Origin: JBBRDU01 sp038230335
GTDB taxonomy: Bacteria; Verrucomicrobiota; Verrucomicrobiia; Chthoniobacterales; UBA10450
Length of the DNA: 64,000 nucleotides
NCBI GenBank assembly: GCA_038230335.1
Contig: JBBRNL010000010.1
Coordinates: forward strand, 55,637-119,636
Direction: 5' to 3'
The notes under the pieces were generated by a model. The model saw nothing but the letters and a program-made list of their open reading frames with translations, searched no databases and was not told where the DNA came from. Positions 53,775 through 61,006 of the stretch are shown here, one piece after another (the first letter of the stretch is position 1; every line of letters starts with the position of its first letter). Made by a program: the position numbers and the translations under genes.

Positions 53775-55596
53775 ATTCCTGCAACGCCTGAAGGAGCGCA
53801 AGCTGGTGCAATGGACCGTGGCCTATGTCGCCGCAGCGTTCGCGTTGTTGCAAGGGATCGATATCGTGGCGCAGCGATTTGGCTGGCCCGAACAAACGAT
53901 GCGCTTCGTCATCATCGCGCTGAGCGTTGGCTTCTTTGTCACACTGGTGCTGGCCTGGTATCACGGCGAACGCGGCGCGCAGCGGGTTAACGGCACCGAG
54001 CTTCTTATCCTCGCGCTCCTGTTAATGGTAGGCGGCGGATTTCTTTGGCGTTTTGCCGGGCGGTCATTGAAAGCGGCGGCTACAGAGATGGCCGCGGCCC
54101 CCTCTGCCATTCCCGCCAAGTCGGTGGCGGTCTTGCCCTTCGTCGACATGAGCCAGGCGAAAGACCAGGAATATTTTTCCGACGGGATCGCGGAGGAACT
54201 GCTCAATCGATTGGCGCAATTTTCCGATCTCAAAGTCGCCGCCCGCACCTCGGCCTTCCAATTTCGCGGCAAGAATGAGGATATCTCCGACATCGCGCGC
54301 CAGCTCAAAGTGGCGAATGTACTCGAAGGCAGCGTGCGCAAGAGCGGCGCGAATTTGCGCATTACCGCGCAGCTGATTCAGGCTAGCAGCGGCTACCACT
54401 TGTGGTCGCAGACTTTCGATCGCGAGGCGGCCGACGTCTTTAAAGTACAGGATGAAATCGCAGCCGCCATCGCGAGTGCCCTGGAAACGAAGCTCTCCGG
54501 CCGCGCCACCGATTCTCATCCCACCACCATCGATCCCGTCGCCTACAACGACTACCTGCAAGGCCGCGCTCATTTTGCCCTTCGAGTGAATGATAACCTT
54601 AAGCTGGCGGTCGAAGCGTTTGATCGCGCCATCGCGCGTGATCCCAATTTTAGCGCGGCCTATGCGGGGCGCGCGTTTGCCCTTGCCGTCAGCGGAAGCT
54701 GGGTGCCTTGGCTCTCCAACGAGGAGGCTTTCGCGCAGTCCCGCGCCGCCGCGAATAAGGCGCTCGAGCTGGACCCGAATAACGCCGAAGCGTACGTCGC
54801 GCGTGGAACAGCTGCCTCCGTTTCTCTGCAAATAGTCGCCGCGACCGCGGATTTCGAACGTGCTTTGGCCTTGGCCCCGGAGAACGTCGACGTCCTCAAT
54901 TTTTACGGTGATTTCCTCGAGGGAACCGGCGCCCTGCGACGCGCGGAAAAGCTGAAGCGCCGGGCCATGGCCCTCGATCCGCTCGCCTTCGTTCACCCGA
55001 TGAATTTGAGCGACATTCTCGCCGACCAGGGAAGGTATGAGGAAGCGCTGGCCATGGCCCGGCGCGTCACGGAACTGGGAGAGAAAGGTCACCGCGGTAT
55101 CCGCTCGGTGTTCTGGATGCAGCTCCGACTCAAGCGATTCGACGACGCGCGCAAGACATTGGAGGAAGTCTGCCCGAGGGATGCAGCGAGCATGTCGGAC
55201 GATCAAAAAGGAGAGATAGCGTCCGCGCCCCTGGGTTCCTGTATTTTCCTGAAGGCGGGCTTGCTCGCTGCGATGGGCAAGGAGAACGAAGCGGCCCAAG
55301 TCTTCGCTTCCACAAAGCCAGTTTCGGCCACCAGCTCCGAAGTGCAGTCGTGCATCGCGGACTTTTACGCGAATGAACTGCGCGACATCCATCAGGCAAC
55401 ACTCGCTGCCCAGCTCTCCAAGAAGAGCATCAATTGGGACCTGGCCTTTCCTCTGCTGAATGGGCTCAGACAAGCGCGCCTGCCCGAAGAGATCAGCCCG
55501 GACCCGGAATGGTTGGCGGTCTGGTCCGACCCGAAACTGCACGAGCTGATGGAGGACTATCGCGCAAACCTGACCGCTTTTCGCAATGGCAAGTAG
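53767..55596 (+). CDS. Array gene 10: 3-TM / TolB-like / TPR protein, N-module C
   Basis: 609 aa from the ATG at 53767 (MNEFLQRLKERKLVQWTVAY); this start overlaps gene 9 by 8 nt and is in the frame of the module C consensus. TM1 14-34, TM2 45-65, TM3 78-96. KSVAVLPF at 118-125; GIAEELLNRLAQFSD; RTSAFQFRGKNEDISDIARQ; NVLEGSVRKSGANLRITAQL. Same N-module type as gene 2 but a different TolB flavour. TPRs include LDPNNAEAYVARGTAASVSL and LAPENVDVLNFYGDFLEGTG. The C-terminus lacks DPRF (ISPDPEWLAVWSDPKLHELM). 83 bp are identical with gene 13. Confidence 0.87.
   Translation: MNEFLQRLKERKLVQWTVAYVAAAFALLQGIDIVAQRFGWPEQTMRFVIIALSVGFFVTLVLAWYHGERGAQRVNGTELLILALLLMVGGGFLWRFAGRSLKAAATEMAAAPSAIPAKSVAVLPFVDMSQAKDQEYFSDGIAEELLNRLAQFSDLKVAARTSAFQFRGKNEDISDIARQLKVANVLEGSVRKSGANLRITAQLIQASSGYHLWSQTFDREAADVFKVQDEIAAAIASALETKLSGRATDSHPTTIDPVAYNDYLQGRAHFALRVNDNLKLAVEAFDRAIARDPNFSAAYAGRAFALAVSGSWVPWLSNEEAFAQSRAAANKALELDPNNAEAYVARGTAASVSLQIVAATADFERALALAPENVDVLNFYGDFLEGTGALRRAEKLKRRAMALDPLAFVHPMNLSDILADQGRYEEALAMARRVTELGEKGHRGIRSVFWMQLRLKRFDDARKTLEEVCPRDAASMSDDQKGEIASAPLGSCIFLKAGLLAAMGKENEAAQVFASTKPVSATSSEVQSCIADFYANELRDIHQATLAAQLSKKSINWDLAFPLLNGLRQARLPEEISPDPEWLAVWSDPKLHELMEDYRANLTAFRNGK
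53971..54053 (+). repeat. 83-bp identical block shared by genes 10 and 13, copy 1
   Basis: By eye, base-for-base identical to 59434-59516, including all third codon positions. It encodes the end of TM2's loop and TM3 of N-module C. Confidence 0.85.
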
Positions 55597-57352
55597 TCTA
55601 AATTTTTTTGCGCAGCTGAAACAGCGCAAGCTGGTGCAATGGACCCTGGCCTATGTCGCGGCGGCCTTCGCCCTGCTACAGGGCGTCGATATCGTGGCGC
55701 AGCGCTTTGGCTGGCCCGAACAAACCATGCGCTTCGTTATTATCGCGCTGAGCGTCGGATTGTTCGTCACGCTGGTGTTGGCCTGGTATCACGGAGAACG
55801 TGGTGCGCAGCGCGTGACTGGGACCGAATTACTGATTCTCGCGCTCTTATTGGCGTTAGGCGGTGGCTTTCTCTGGCATTTTGCCGGCGGGTCACCGAAA
55901 GCGGCGGCCTCCGCGGCTCCGCCCGCTGCGAACGCAGCACCCATCCCAGCAACGATACCCGCCAAATCAATCGCCGTCCTGCCGTTCGATAACTTGAGCC
56001 GCGATCCGGACAACGCCTATTTCGCGGAAGGCGTGCAGGATGAAATTCTGACCCGACTGGCGAAAATCGCCGACTTGAAAGTGATCTCGCGCACCTCGAC
56101 CCAGCGCTTCAAAAGCTCGCCTAACGACCTGCCGCAGATCGCGCGCCAGCTAGGCGTATTGCATATCCTGGAAGGTAGCGTGCAAAAATGGGGCGATGCC
56201 GTGCGCGTGAATGTGCAGCTCATCAACGCCGTGACCGATGCGCACCTGTGGGCTGAAATCTACGATCGAAAGTTAACCGACATCTTCGCGGTCGAGAGCG
56301 ACATAGCGAAGACGATTGCCGACACGTTGCAGGCCAAGCTGACAGGGACGGAGAAGAGCGCGATGTCCAATACGCCGACGGAAGATCCCGTGGCGCACGA
56401 GCTCTATTTGAAAGGACGTCATTTCTGGGGATTACGCGGTGACAATTTGCCGCGAGCGATCGAATTCTACAATCAGGCGATCGAGCGCGATCCTAACTAC
56501 GCACTGGCCTATGCCGGCTTAAGCGAGACCTATGTCTTGCTTCCCTACTACACGGGCGCTGATCCAAAAGATGTCCGTCCCAAAGCCAGGGCGGCCGCGC
56601 TCAAAGCACTGGAACTCAACCCGAATCTCGCCGAGGCACACAATGCTATCGGGAAAGTCGCTTATAACGATGACATAGACATCCAAAAATCGATCCGCGA
56701 GCATCAGCGTGCGATTGAGTTAAGTCCTAACTACGCGGGCGCGCACCACTGGCTAACTGGTCCGCTCAAAGCGCTGGGGCGTTTGGACGAAGCGATCGCG
56801 GAAAGCAGGCGCTCAACGGAGCTTGATCCGCTCTCCGCTGTAAACATGGTCGATTTGGCGCAGGCCTACCTATTTGCGCGGCGTTTCAAAGACGCGGACG
56901 CGACGCTCAAAAGAGCACTGGAGATCGATCCCGGGTTTGCTTATGCACACTGGACTTACGGCATCATGCTCCAAGTTAGCGGTGACCTTGAAGGGGCGCG
57001 CGCTCAATACGCAACGGCGCGGGTAAGAGAAAATGATCCGCAAGCCATCGCCATGCGGGGACAGCTTGGGGCAATAATGGGGCGGCACGAGGAAGCGGTG
57101 AAGGCCCTCGCTGCGTTGGAGGAACTCGGCAGGCACCACTACGTAGAAGCCTACTACCGCGCCCTTCTCTACCTCAGCCTTGGCCAGAAAGACGAGGCGC
57201 TGTCTTCGCTCGAGCAAAGTTACGCCGAGCGGGATGGCGACAACATCGCCTTCATCAAGGTAGATCCGCTACTCGATTCGTTGCACGGCGATGCGCGCTT
57301 CGAAGCGCTAGTGGAGAAAGTGGTCGGACCCAAAGCAGAGAGTTCACCGTGA
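55586..57352 (+). CDS. Array gene 11: chimeric 3-TM / TolB-like / TPR protein, N-module C
   Basis: 588 aa; starts 11 nt before the gene 10 stop. The first ten residues (MASSLNFFAQ) look like a type A/B start, then LKQRKLVQWTLAYVAAAFAL is type C, so the junction itself is hybrid. The 272-bp N-module is about 96% identical in DNA to gene 2, whereas the TPR half (HELYLKGRHFWGLRGDNLPR; LDPLSAVNMVDLAQAYLFAR) follows gene 3. KSIAVLPF at 127-134; GVQDEILTRLAKIADLKVIS. It ends VDPLLDSLHGDARFEALVEK. This is the clearest product of recombination between array members. Confidence 0.88.
   Translation: MASSLNFFAQLKQRKLVQWTLAYVAAAFALLQGVDIVAQRFGWPEQTMRFVIIALSVGLFVTLVLAWYHGERGAQRVTGTELLILALLLALGGGFLWHFAGGSPKAAASAAPPAANAAPIPATIPAKSIAVLPFDNLSRDPDNAYFAEGVQDEILTRLAKIADLKVISRTSTQRFKSSPNDLPQIARQLGVLHILEGSVQKWGDAVRVNVQLINAVTDAHLWAEIYDRKLTDIFAVESDIAKTIADTLQAKLTGTEKSAMSNTPTEDPVAHELYLKGRHFWGLRGDNLPRAIEFYNQAIERDPNYALAYAGLSETYVLLPYYTGADPKDVRPKARAAALKALELNPNLAEAHNAIGKVAYNDDIDIQKSIREHQRAIELSPNYAGAHHWLTGPLKALGRLDEAIAESRRSTELDPLSAVNMVDLAQAYLFARRFKDADATLKRALEIDPGFAYAHWTYGIMLQVSGDLEGARAQYATARVRENDPQAIAMRGQLGAIMGRHEEAVKALAALEELGRHHYVEAYYRALLYLSLGQKDEALSSLEQSYAERDGDNIAFIKVDPLLDSLHGDARFEALVEKVVGPKAESSP
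55622..55893 (+). repeat. 272-bp module repeat, copy 2 (other copy 38783-39054)
   Basis: N-module C of gene 11; equal length and about 10 differences from gene 2 by eye. Confidence 0.8.
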
Positions 57353-59154
57353 ACCCGCACAACTTCTTCGCCGAACTAAAGCGGCGCAACGTCATCCGGA
57401 TGGCGGGGCTCTATTTGCTCGGCGCATGGTTGCTCACCCAGGTAGCGAGCACTGTGTTTCCGGCCTTTGACGTTCCGGGGTGGGCGCTACGTGGATTGAT
57501 CATCACGCTTGTGCTCGGCTTTATCCCCGCGATGATCTTCAGTTGGGTGTTTGAACTAACGCCGGAGGGATTAAAGCGCGATGAGGACGTGGCGCCGGAG
57601 CAATCGATCGCGCCGCAAACCGGGCGACGCATGGACCGGATGATCATCGCGGTGTTAGTCGTGGCTCTGGGCTATTTTGGTTTCGATAAGTTCGTGCTCG
57701 CACCGCGAAGGAATGCCGCAGAGTCACACCCGGCAGGTCCGACTAGCGAACCAGCAGTTGGCGGCAACAGCAAATCGATCGCGGTCCTGCCCTTCGACAA
57801 TCTGAGCGAAGACAAAAGTAACGCTTACTTTGCGGAGGGCGTGCAGGACGAGATTCTGACGCGACTGGCCAAAGTGGCGGACCTGAAAGTCATCTCGCGC
57901 ACTTCGACGCAGCACTTCAAAAGCGCTCCGGATAACCTGCCGCAAATCGCAAGGCAGCTCGGTGTGGCCAACATCCTGGAAGGGAGCGTACAGAGATCTA
58001 ATGATCAGGTGCGGGTGAATGTGCAGTTAATTAATGCGCTAACCGACGCGCATCTTTGGGCGGACATTTACGATCGGAAGCTAACCGACATTTTTGCAGT
58101 CGAGAGCGACATCGCGAAAACGATTGCCGACACGTTGCAGGTGAAACTGACCGGCTCCGAGAAACTGCTACTGGCAAAGAGTCCGACCGAGAATCCCGAA
58201 GCCTACAAACTTTATCTGCAAGGCCGCTTCTTCTGGAACAAGAGAACGGTGGGCGATTTCCGCACCGCCATCAGCTTCTTCGAGCGCGCTGTCGCGCTTG
58301 ATCCCAATTACGCCGCTGCCCACGCTGGCCTTGCGCAGACTTACCTGCTCATCCCGGTCTTCGGCGGCGGATCGCCCAGGGAATTTTTCCCGAAGGCGAT
58401 GACCGTTGCCCGGCGCGCCATCGCTCTCGACGAGGCGTCGGCGGAGGGTCACGCCACACTCGCGATGCTGCTACTTTTTGATTTTAAGTTTGCGGAATCA
58501 GAGCAGGAATTTCGACGCGCGATTGCGTTAAATCCGAACTACGCCACCGGTCATCACTGGTTTGGAAATAGCCTCCTGGTCACCCTCGGCCGTTTCGATG
58601 AAGCGATCAAAGAAGGAGAACGCGGTGTCGACCTCGACCCTCTTTCTCTCATCATCAATGCCGATCTCGGCAGCACCCTCCTCATCGCGCGCCGGTACGA
58701 CGAGGCGATCGCGCAATTGCAGCGCACTCTTCAGCTCGATCCTAAATTCGCCTATGCGCGATGGAACCTCGGCGAGGCTCTCTATTTCAAAGGAGACATT
58801 CCTGCCGCCATTCACGAATACGAACAAGCCGCGGCTCTCGATGATGATCCACAAATCATCGCTCTCATGGTGGTGGCGCAGGCCGCGGCGGGTCATCGAG
58901 AAAAAGCGATGGATTTCCTCGAGCGATTGAAACACTTGGGCCGCGATCATTACGTTCGCAATTACCTTTTCACCATCTCATACGCCGCTGTCGGCGATAA
59001 AGCGACGGCGCTCGATTATTTGGAAAAGGCCAGAGACGGAGGCGAGACGCCCGATATCACCTGGGTGAAAGTCGACCCGATCTTCGATCCTTTGCGCTCC
59101 GAGCCGCGCTTTCAAAAACTGATCGCGAAGTTGTTTCCAGCGAACGCGCGATGA
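57349..59154 (+). CDS. Array gene 12: 3-TM / TolB-like / TPR protein, N-module D
   Basis: 601 aa; GTG start, GTGA overlap. MNPHNFFAELKRRNVIRMAG then LYLLGAWLLTQVASTVFPAF: a fifth module type (D) found once. TM1 19-38, TM2 46-69, TM3 97-114. KSIAVLPF at 142-149. The TolB-like domain is nearly that of gene 3 (GVQDEILTRLAKVADLKVIS; RTSTQHFKSAPDNLPQIARQ), and the TPR start (GRFFWNKRTVGDFRTAISFF) that of genes 1 and 2, so again the modules have separate histories. It ends VDPIFDPLRSEPRFQKLIAK. A frameshifted N-terminal fossil follows. Confidence 0.88.
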   Translation: MNPHNFFAELKRRNVIRMAGLYLLGAWLLTQVASTVFPAFDVPGWALRGLIITLVLGFIPAMIFSWVFELTPEGLKRDEDVAPEQSIAPQTGRRMDRMIIAVLVVALGYFGFDKFVLAPRRNAAESHPAGPTSEPAVGGNSKSIAVLPFDNLSEDKSNAYFAEGVQDEILTRLAKVADLKVISRTSTQHFKSAPDNLPQIARQLGVANILEGSVQRSNDQVRVNVQLINALTDAHLWADIYDRKLTDIFAVESDIAKTIADTLQVKLTGSEKLLLAKSPTENPEAYKLYLQGRFFWNKRTVGDFRTAISFFERAVALDPNYAAAHAGLAQTYLLIPVFGGGSPREFFPKAMTVARRAIALDEASAEGHATLAMLLLFDFKFAESEQEFRRAIALNPNYATGHHWFGNSLLVTLGRFDEAIKEGERGVDLDPLSLIINADLGSTLLIARRYDEAIAQLQRTLQLDPKFAYARWNLGEALYFKGDIPAAIHEYEQAAALDDDPQIIALMVVAQAAAGHREKAMDFLERLKHLGRDHYVRNYLFTISYAAVGDKATALDYLEKARDGGETPDITWVKVDPIFDPLRSEPRFQKLIAKLFPANAR

Positions 59155-59228
59155 CCTTCTTCTCCGAACAAAAGCGGCGCAATGTTTATAAGTCGCAGTC
59201 GCTTATGCGGTCGTTGGCTGGCTGCTGA
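59151..59228 (+). pseudogene. N-terminal fossil of a type A array gene with a 1-nt deletion
   Basis: Its ATG overlaps the gene 12 stop (ATGA). The frame MTFFSEQKRRNVYK matches genes 7 and 8, after which one base is missing (AAGTCGC for AAGGTCGC); restoring it gives VAVAYAVVGWLL. In the present frame it stops at 59226-59228, one base before the start of gene 13. It is the 5' stub of a lost gene, still placed to couple gene 12 to gene 13. Confidence 0.85.
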
Positions 59229-59229
59229 A

Positions 59230-60960
59230 ATGAACGAATTCCTGCAACGTCTGAAGGAGCGCAAGCTGGTGCAATGGGCGCTCGCCTATGTGGCGGCAGC
59301 ATTCGCCTTGTTGCAAGGGATCGATATCGTGGCGCAGCGCTTTGGGTGGCCCGAACAAACGATGCGCTTCGTCATCATCGCGCTGAGCGTCGGTTTCTTC
59401 GTCACACTCGTGCTGGCCTGGTATCATGGGGAACGCGGCGCGCAGCGGGTTAACGGCACCGAGCTTCTTATCCTCGCGCTCCTGTTAATGGTAGGCGGCG
59501 GATTTCTTTGGCGTTTCGCCACCGTTTCACGCGAGCCAAACCGCCCCGCCGCAGCTGAGCCTAACGAGAACAAGATATACGCGGTCCTTCCCAGCTCCGA
59601 TAAGTCAATCGCGGTGCTGCCTTTCGTGAACATGAGCGCGGACAAGGAACAGAACTACTTCTCCGATGGTCTCTCGGAAGAGTTACTCAACCAGTTGGCG
59701 CAGGTTCCGCAGCTGCGCGTGATCGCGCGGACCTCGTCGTTCTCGTTCAAGGGGAAGGAAGTTGACGTGGCGACGATCGCGAAAACTCTCAATGTAGCGA
59801 ACGTCCTTGAAGGTAGCGTGCGCAAATCCGCCAATACCTTGCGCATCACCGCGCAGCTCATCCGCGCCGCCGACAGTTCGCACGTGTGGTCCAAGACCTA
59901 CGACCGCGAGTTAACCGACGTCTTCAAGGTGCAAGACGAGATCTCGGGCGATGTTGTCGCGGCTCTTAAAGTCAAGCTGCTGCCGGCGCAGCAGATACCG
60001 AAAACGCAGCGCACTAACAATCCCGAAGCCTATGAACATTACCTGCGCGGGATGGAGATCTTCCGGCAAGACCGCCTGGAGGCGAGCCAATCGGCAGCGG
60101 TGGAATTCCAAAAAGCGATCGCCCTCGATCCCAACTACGCCAATGCTTTTGCGGCACTCTCGATCGCACAAATGCGGGGCGCTGAATTCGCCGGGAGCCC
60201 GGCGCAGCGGGCGGCGGAAATCAACCGCGGATTCGGCACAATCGAACAGGCGATCGCGCTGGCGCCAGACCTGGCTTTGGGCTACATCCGTCGCGGATAC
60301 CTTCGTCATAGTCGCGCCTGGGATTGGCAGGGGGCGACCGCGGATTTCCAAAGAGCCTTCGCGTTGGATCCCAACAACGCAGAGCTGCTGTCGTTCTACT
60401 CCCAGACTTTGTACTTTAACGGACGTCAGACTGAAGGAATCGCGATGGCTCGCAAGGCCGCCGTGGTTGATCCGTTGTCGGGGCCTACCTGGGATTACCT
60501 TGGAATCCTCCTTTTTTGTTCGGGCGAACTATCCGAGGCACGAACGAGCTGGCGGCGTTCGCTCGACATTACTCCGGGCGGAAGATGGCCTAATTATCTG
60601 ACGGGCTACCTCGACCTGAAGGATGGGAAGATCGAAAGCGCGCTCGCCCATTTCCGCGCCACAGACGAGCCCTTCGGATTGACCGGCACCGCGATGGTCG
60701 AACACACCCTCGGCCACGCACGGGGATCGGACCAAGCATTGGACACGCTGAAGACGAAATACGCCGCCGGATCGGCCTTCCAAGTGGCTGCGGTTTACGC
60801 CTGGCGTGGTGAAAAAGATCAAGCCTTCGAATGGCTCGATCGGGCCTACGAGCAACATGACTCCGGCATGCCGCGCTTGCGCTATGATCCGACGCTCGCC
60901 AGCCTGCGCGACGATCCGCGCTTCGCCGCGCTAGTGAAGAAAATGGGGTTCTCGGAGTGA
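59230..60960 (+). CDS. Array gene 13: 3-TM / TolB-like / TPR protein, N-module C
   Basis: 576 aa from the ATG at 59230 (MNEFLQRLKERKLVQWALAY); a longer frame begins in the fossil and is rejected. TM1 14-34, TM2 45-65, TM3 78-96. The linker ends IYAVLPSSDKSIAVLPF, where the AVLP motif occurs twice, perhaps a junction scar. KSIAVLPF at 125-132; GLSEELLNQLAQVPQ; RTSSFSFKGKEVDVATIAKT; NVLEGSVRKSANTLRITAQL. TPRs include LDPNYANAFAALSIAQMRG and LDPNNAELLSFYSQTLYFNG. It ends YDPTLASLRDDPRFAALVKK. 83 bp of its N-module are identical to gene 10. Confidence 0.88.
   Translation: MNEFLQRLKERKLVQWALAYVAAAFALLQGIDIVAQRFGWPEQTMRFVIIALSVGFFVTLVLAWYHGERGAQRVNGTELLILALLLMVGGGFLWRFATVSREPNRPAAAEPNENKIYAVLPSSDKSIAVLPFVNMSADKEQNYFSDGLSEELLNQLAQVPQLRVIARTSSFSFKGKEVDVATIAKTLNVANVLEGSVRKSANTLRITAQLIRAADSSHVWSKTYDRELTDVFKVQDEISGDVVAALKVKLLPAQQIPKTQRTNNPEAYEHYLRGMEIFRQDRLEASQSAAVEFQKAIALDPNYANAFAALSIAQMRGAEFAGSPAQRAAEINRGFGTIEQAIALAPDLALGYIRRGYLRHSRAWDWQGATADFQRAFALDPNNAELLSFYSQTLYFNGRQTEGIAMARKAAVVDPLSGPTWDYLGILLFCSGELSEARTSWRRSLDITPGGRWPNYLTGYLDLKDGKIESALAHFRATDEPFGLTGTAMVEHTLGHARGSDQALDTLKTKYAAGSAFQVAAVYAWRGEKDQAFEWLDRAYEQHDSGMPRLRYDPTLASLRDDPRFAALVKKMGFSE
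59434..59516 (+). repeat. 83-bp identical block shared by genes 10 and 13, copy 2
   Basis: Second copy of 53971-54053; no difference seen by eye. Confidence 0.85.
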
Positions 60961-60964
60961 GGAC

Positions 60965-61006
60965 ATGAGTGTCTTCGCCGAACTGAAGCGCCGTCTCGAC
61001 CAATGA
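60965..61006 (+). pseudogene. 13-codon N-terminal fossil before the cyclase member
   Basis: MSVFAELKRRLDQ then TGA: the start matches the FAELKRR core of types A and B, then stops. It begins 4 nt after the gene 13 stop, and its TGA overlaps the gene 14 ATG (ATGA). It is again a 5' stub that keeps the downstream start coupled. Confidence 0.72.

Noticed and set aside
54064..55629. 521-codon open frame on the minus strand opposite array gene 10
   Set aside because: The plus strand encodes a full family member with all motifs; the antisense frame has no domains, and its openness follows from GC-rich codon bias. The same holds for long antisense frames at 46036-47181, 48708-49895, 50629-51606 and 42372-43016.
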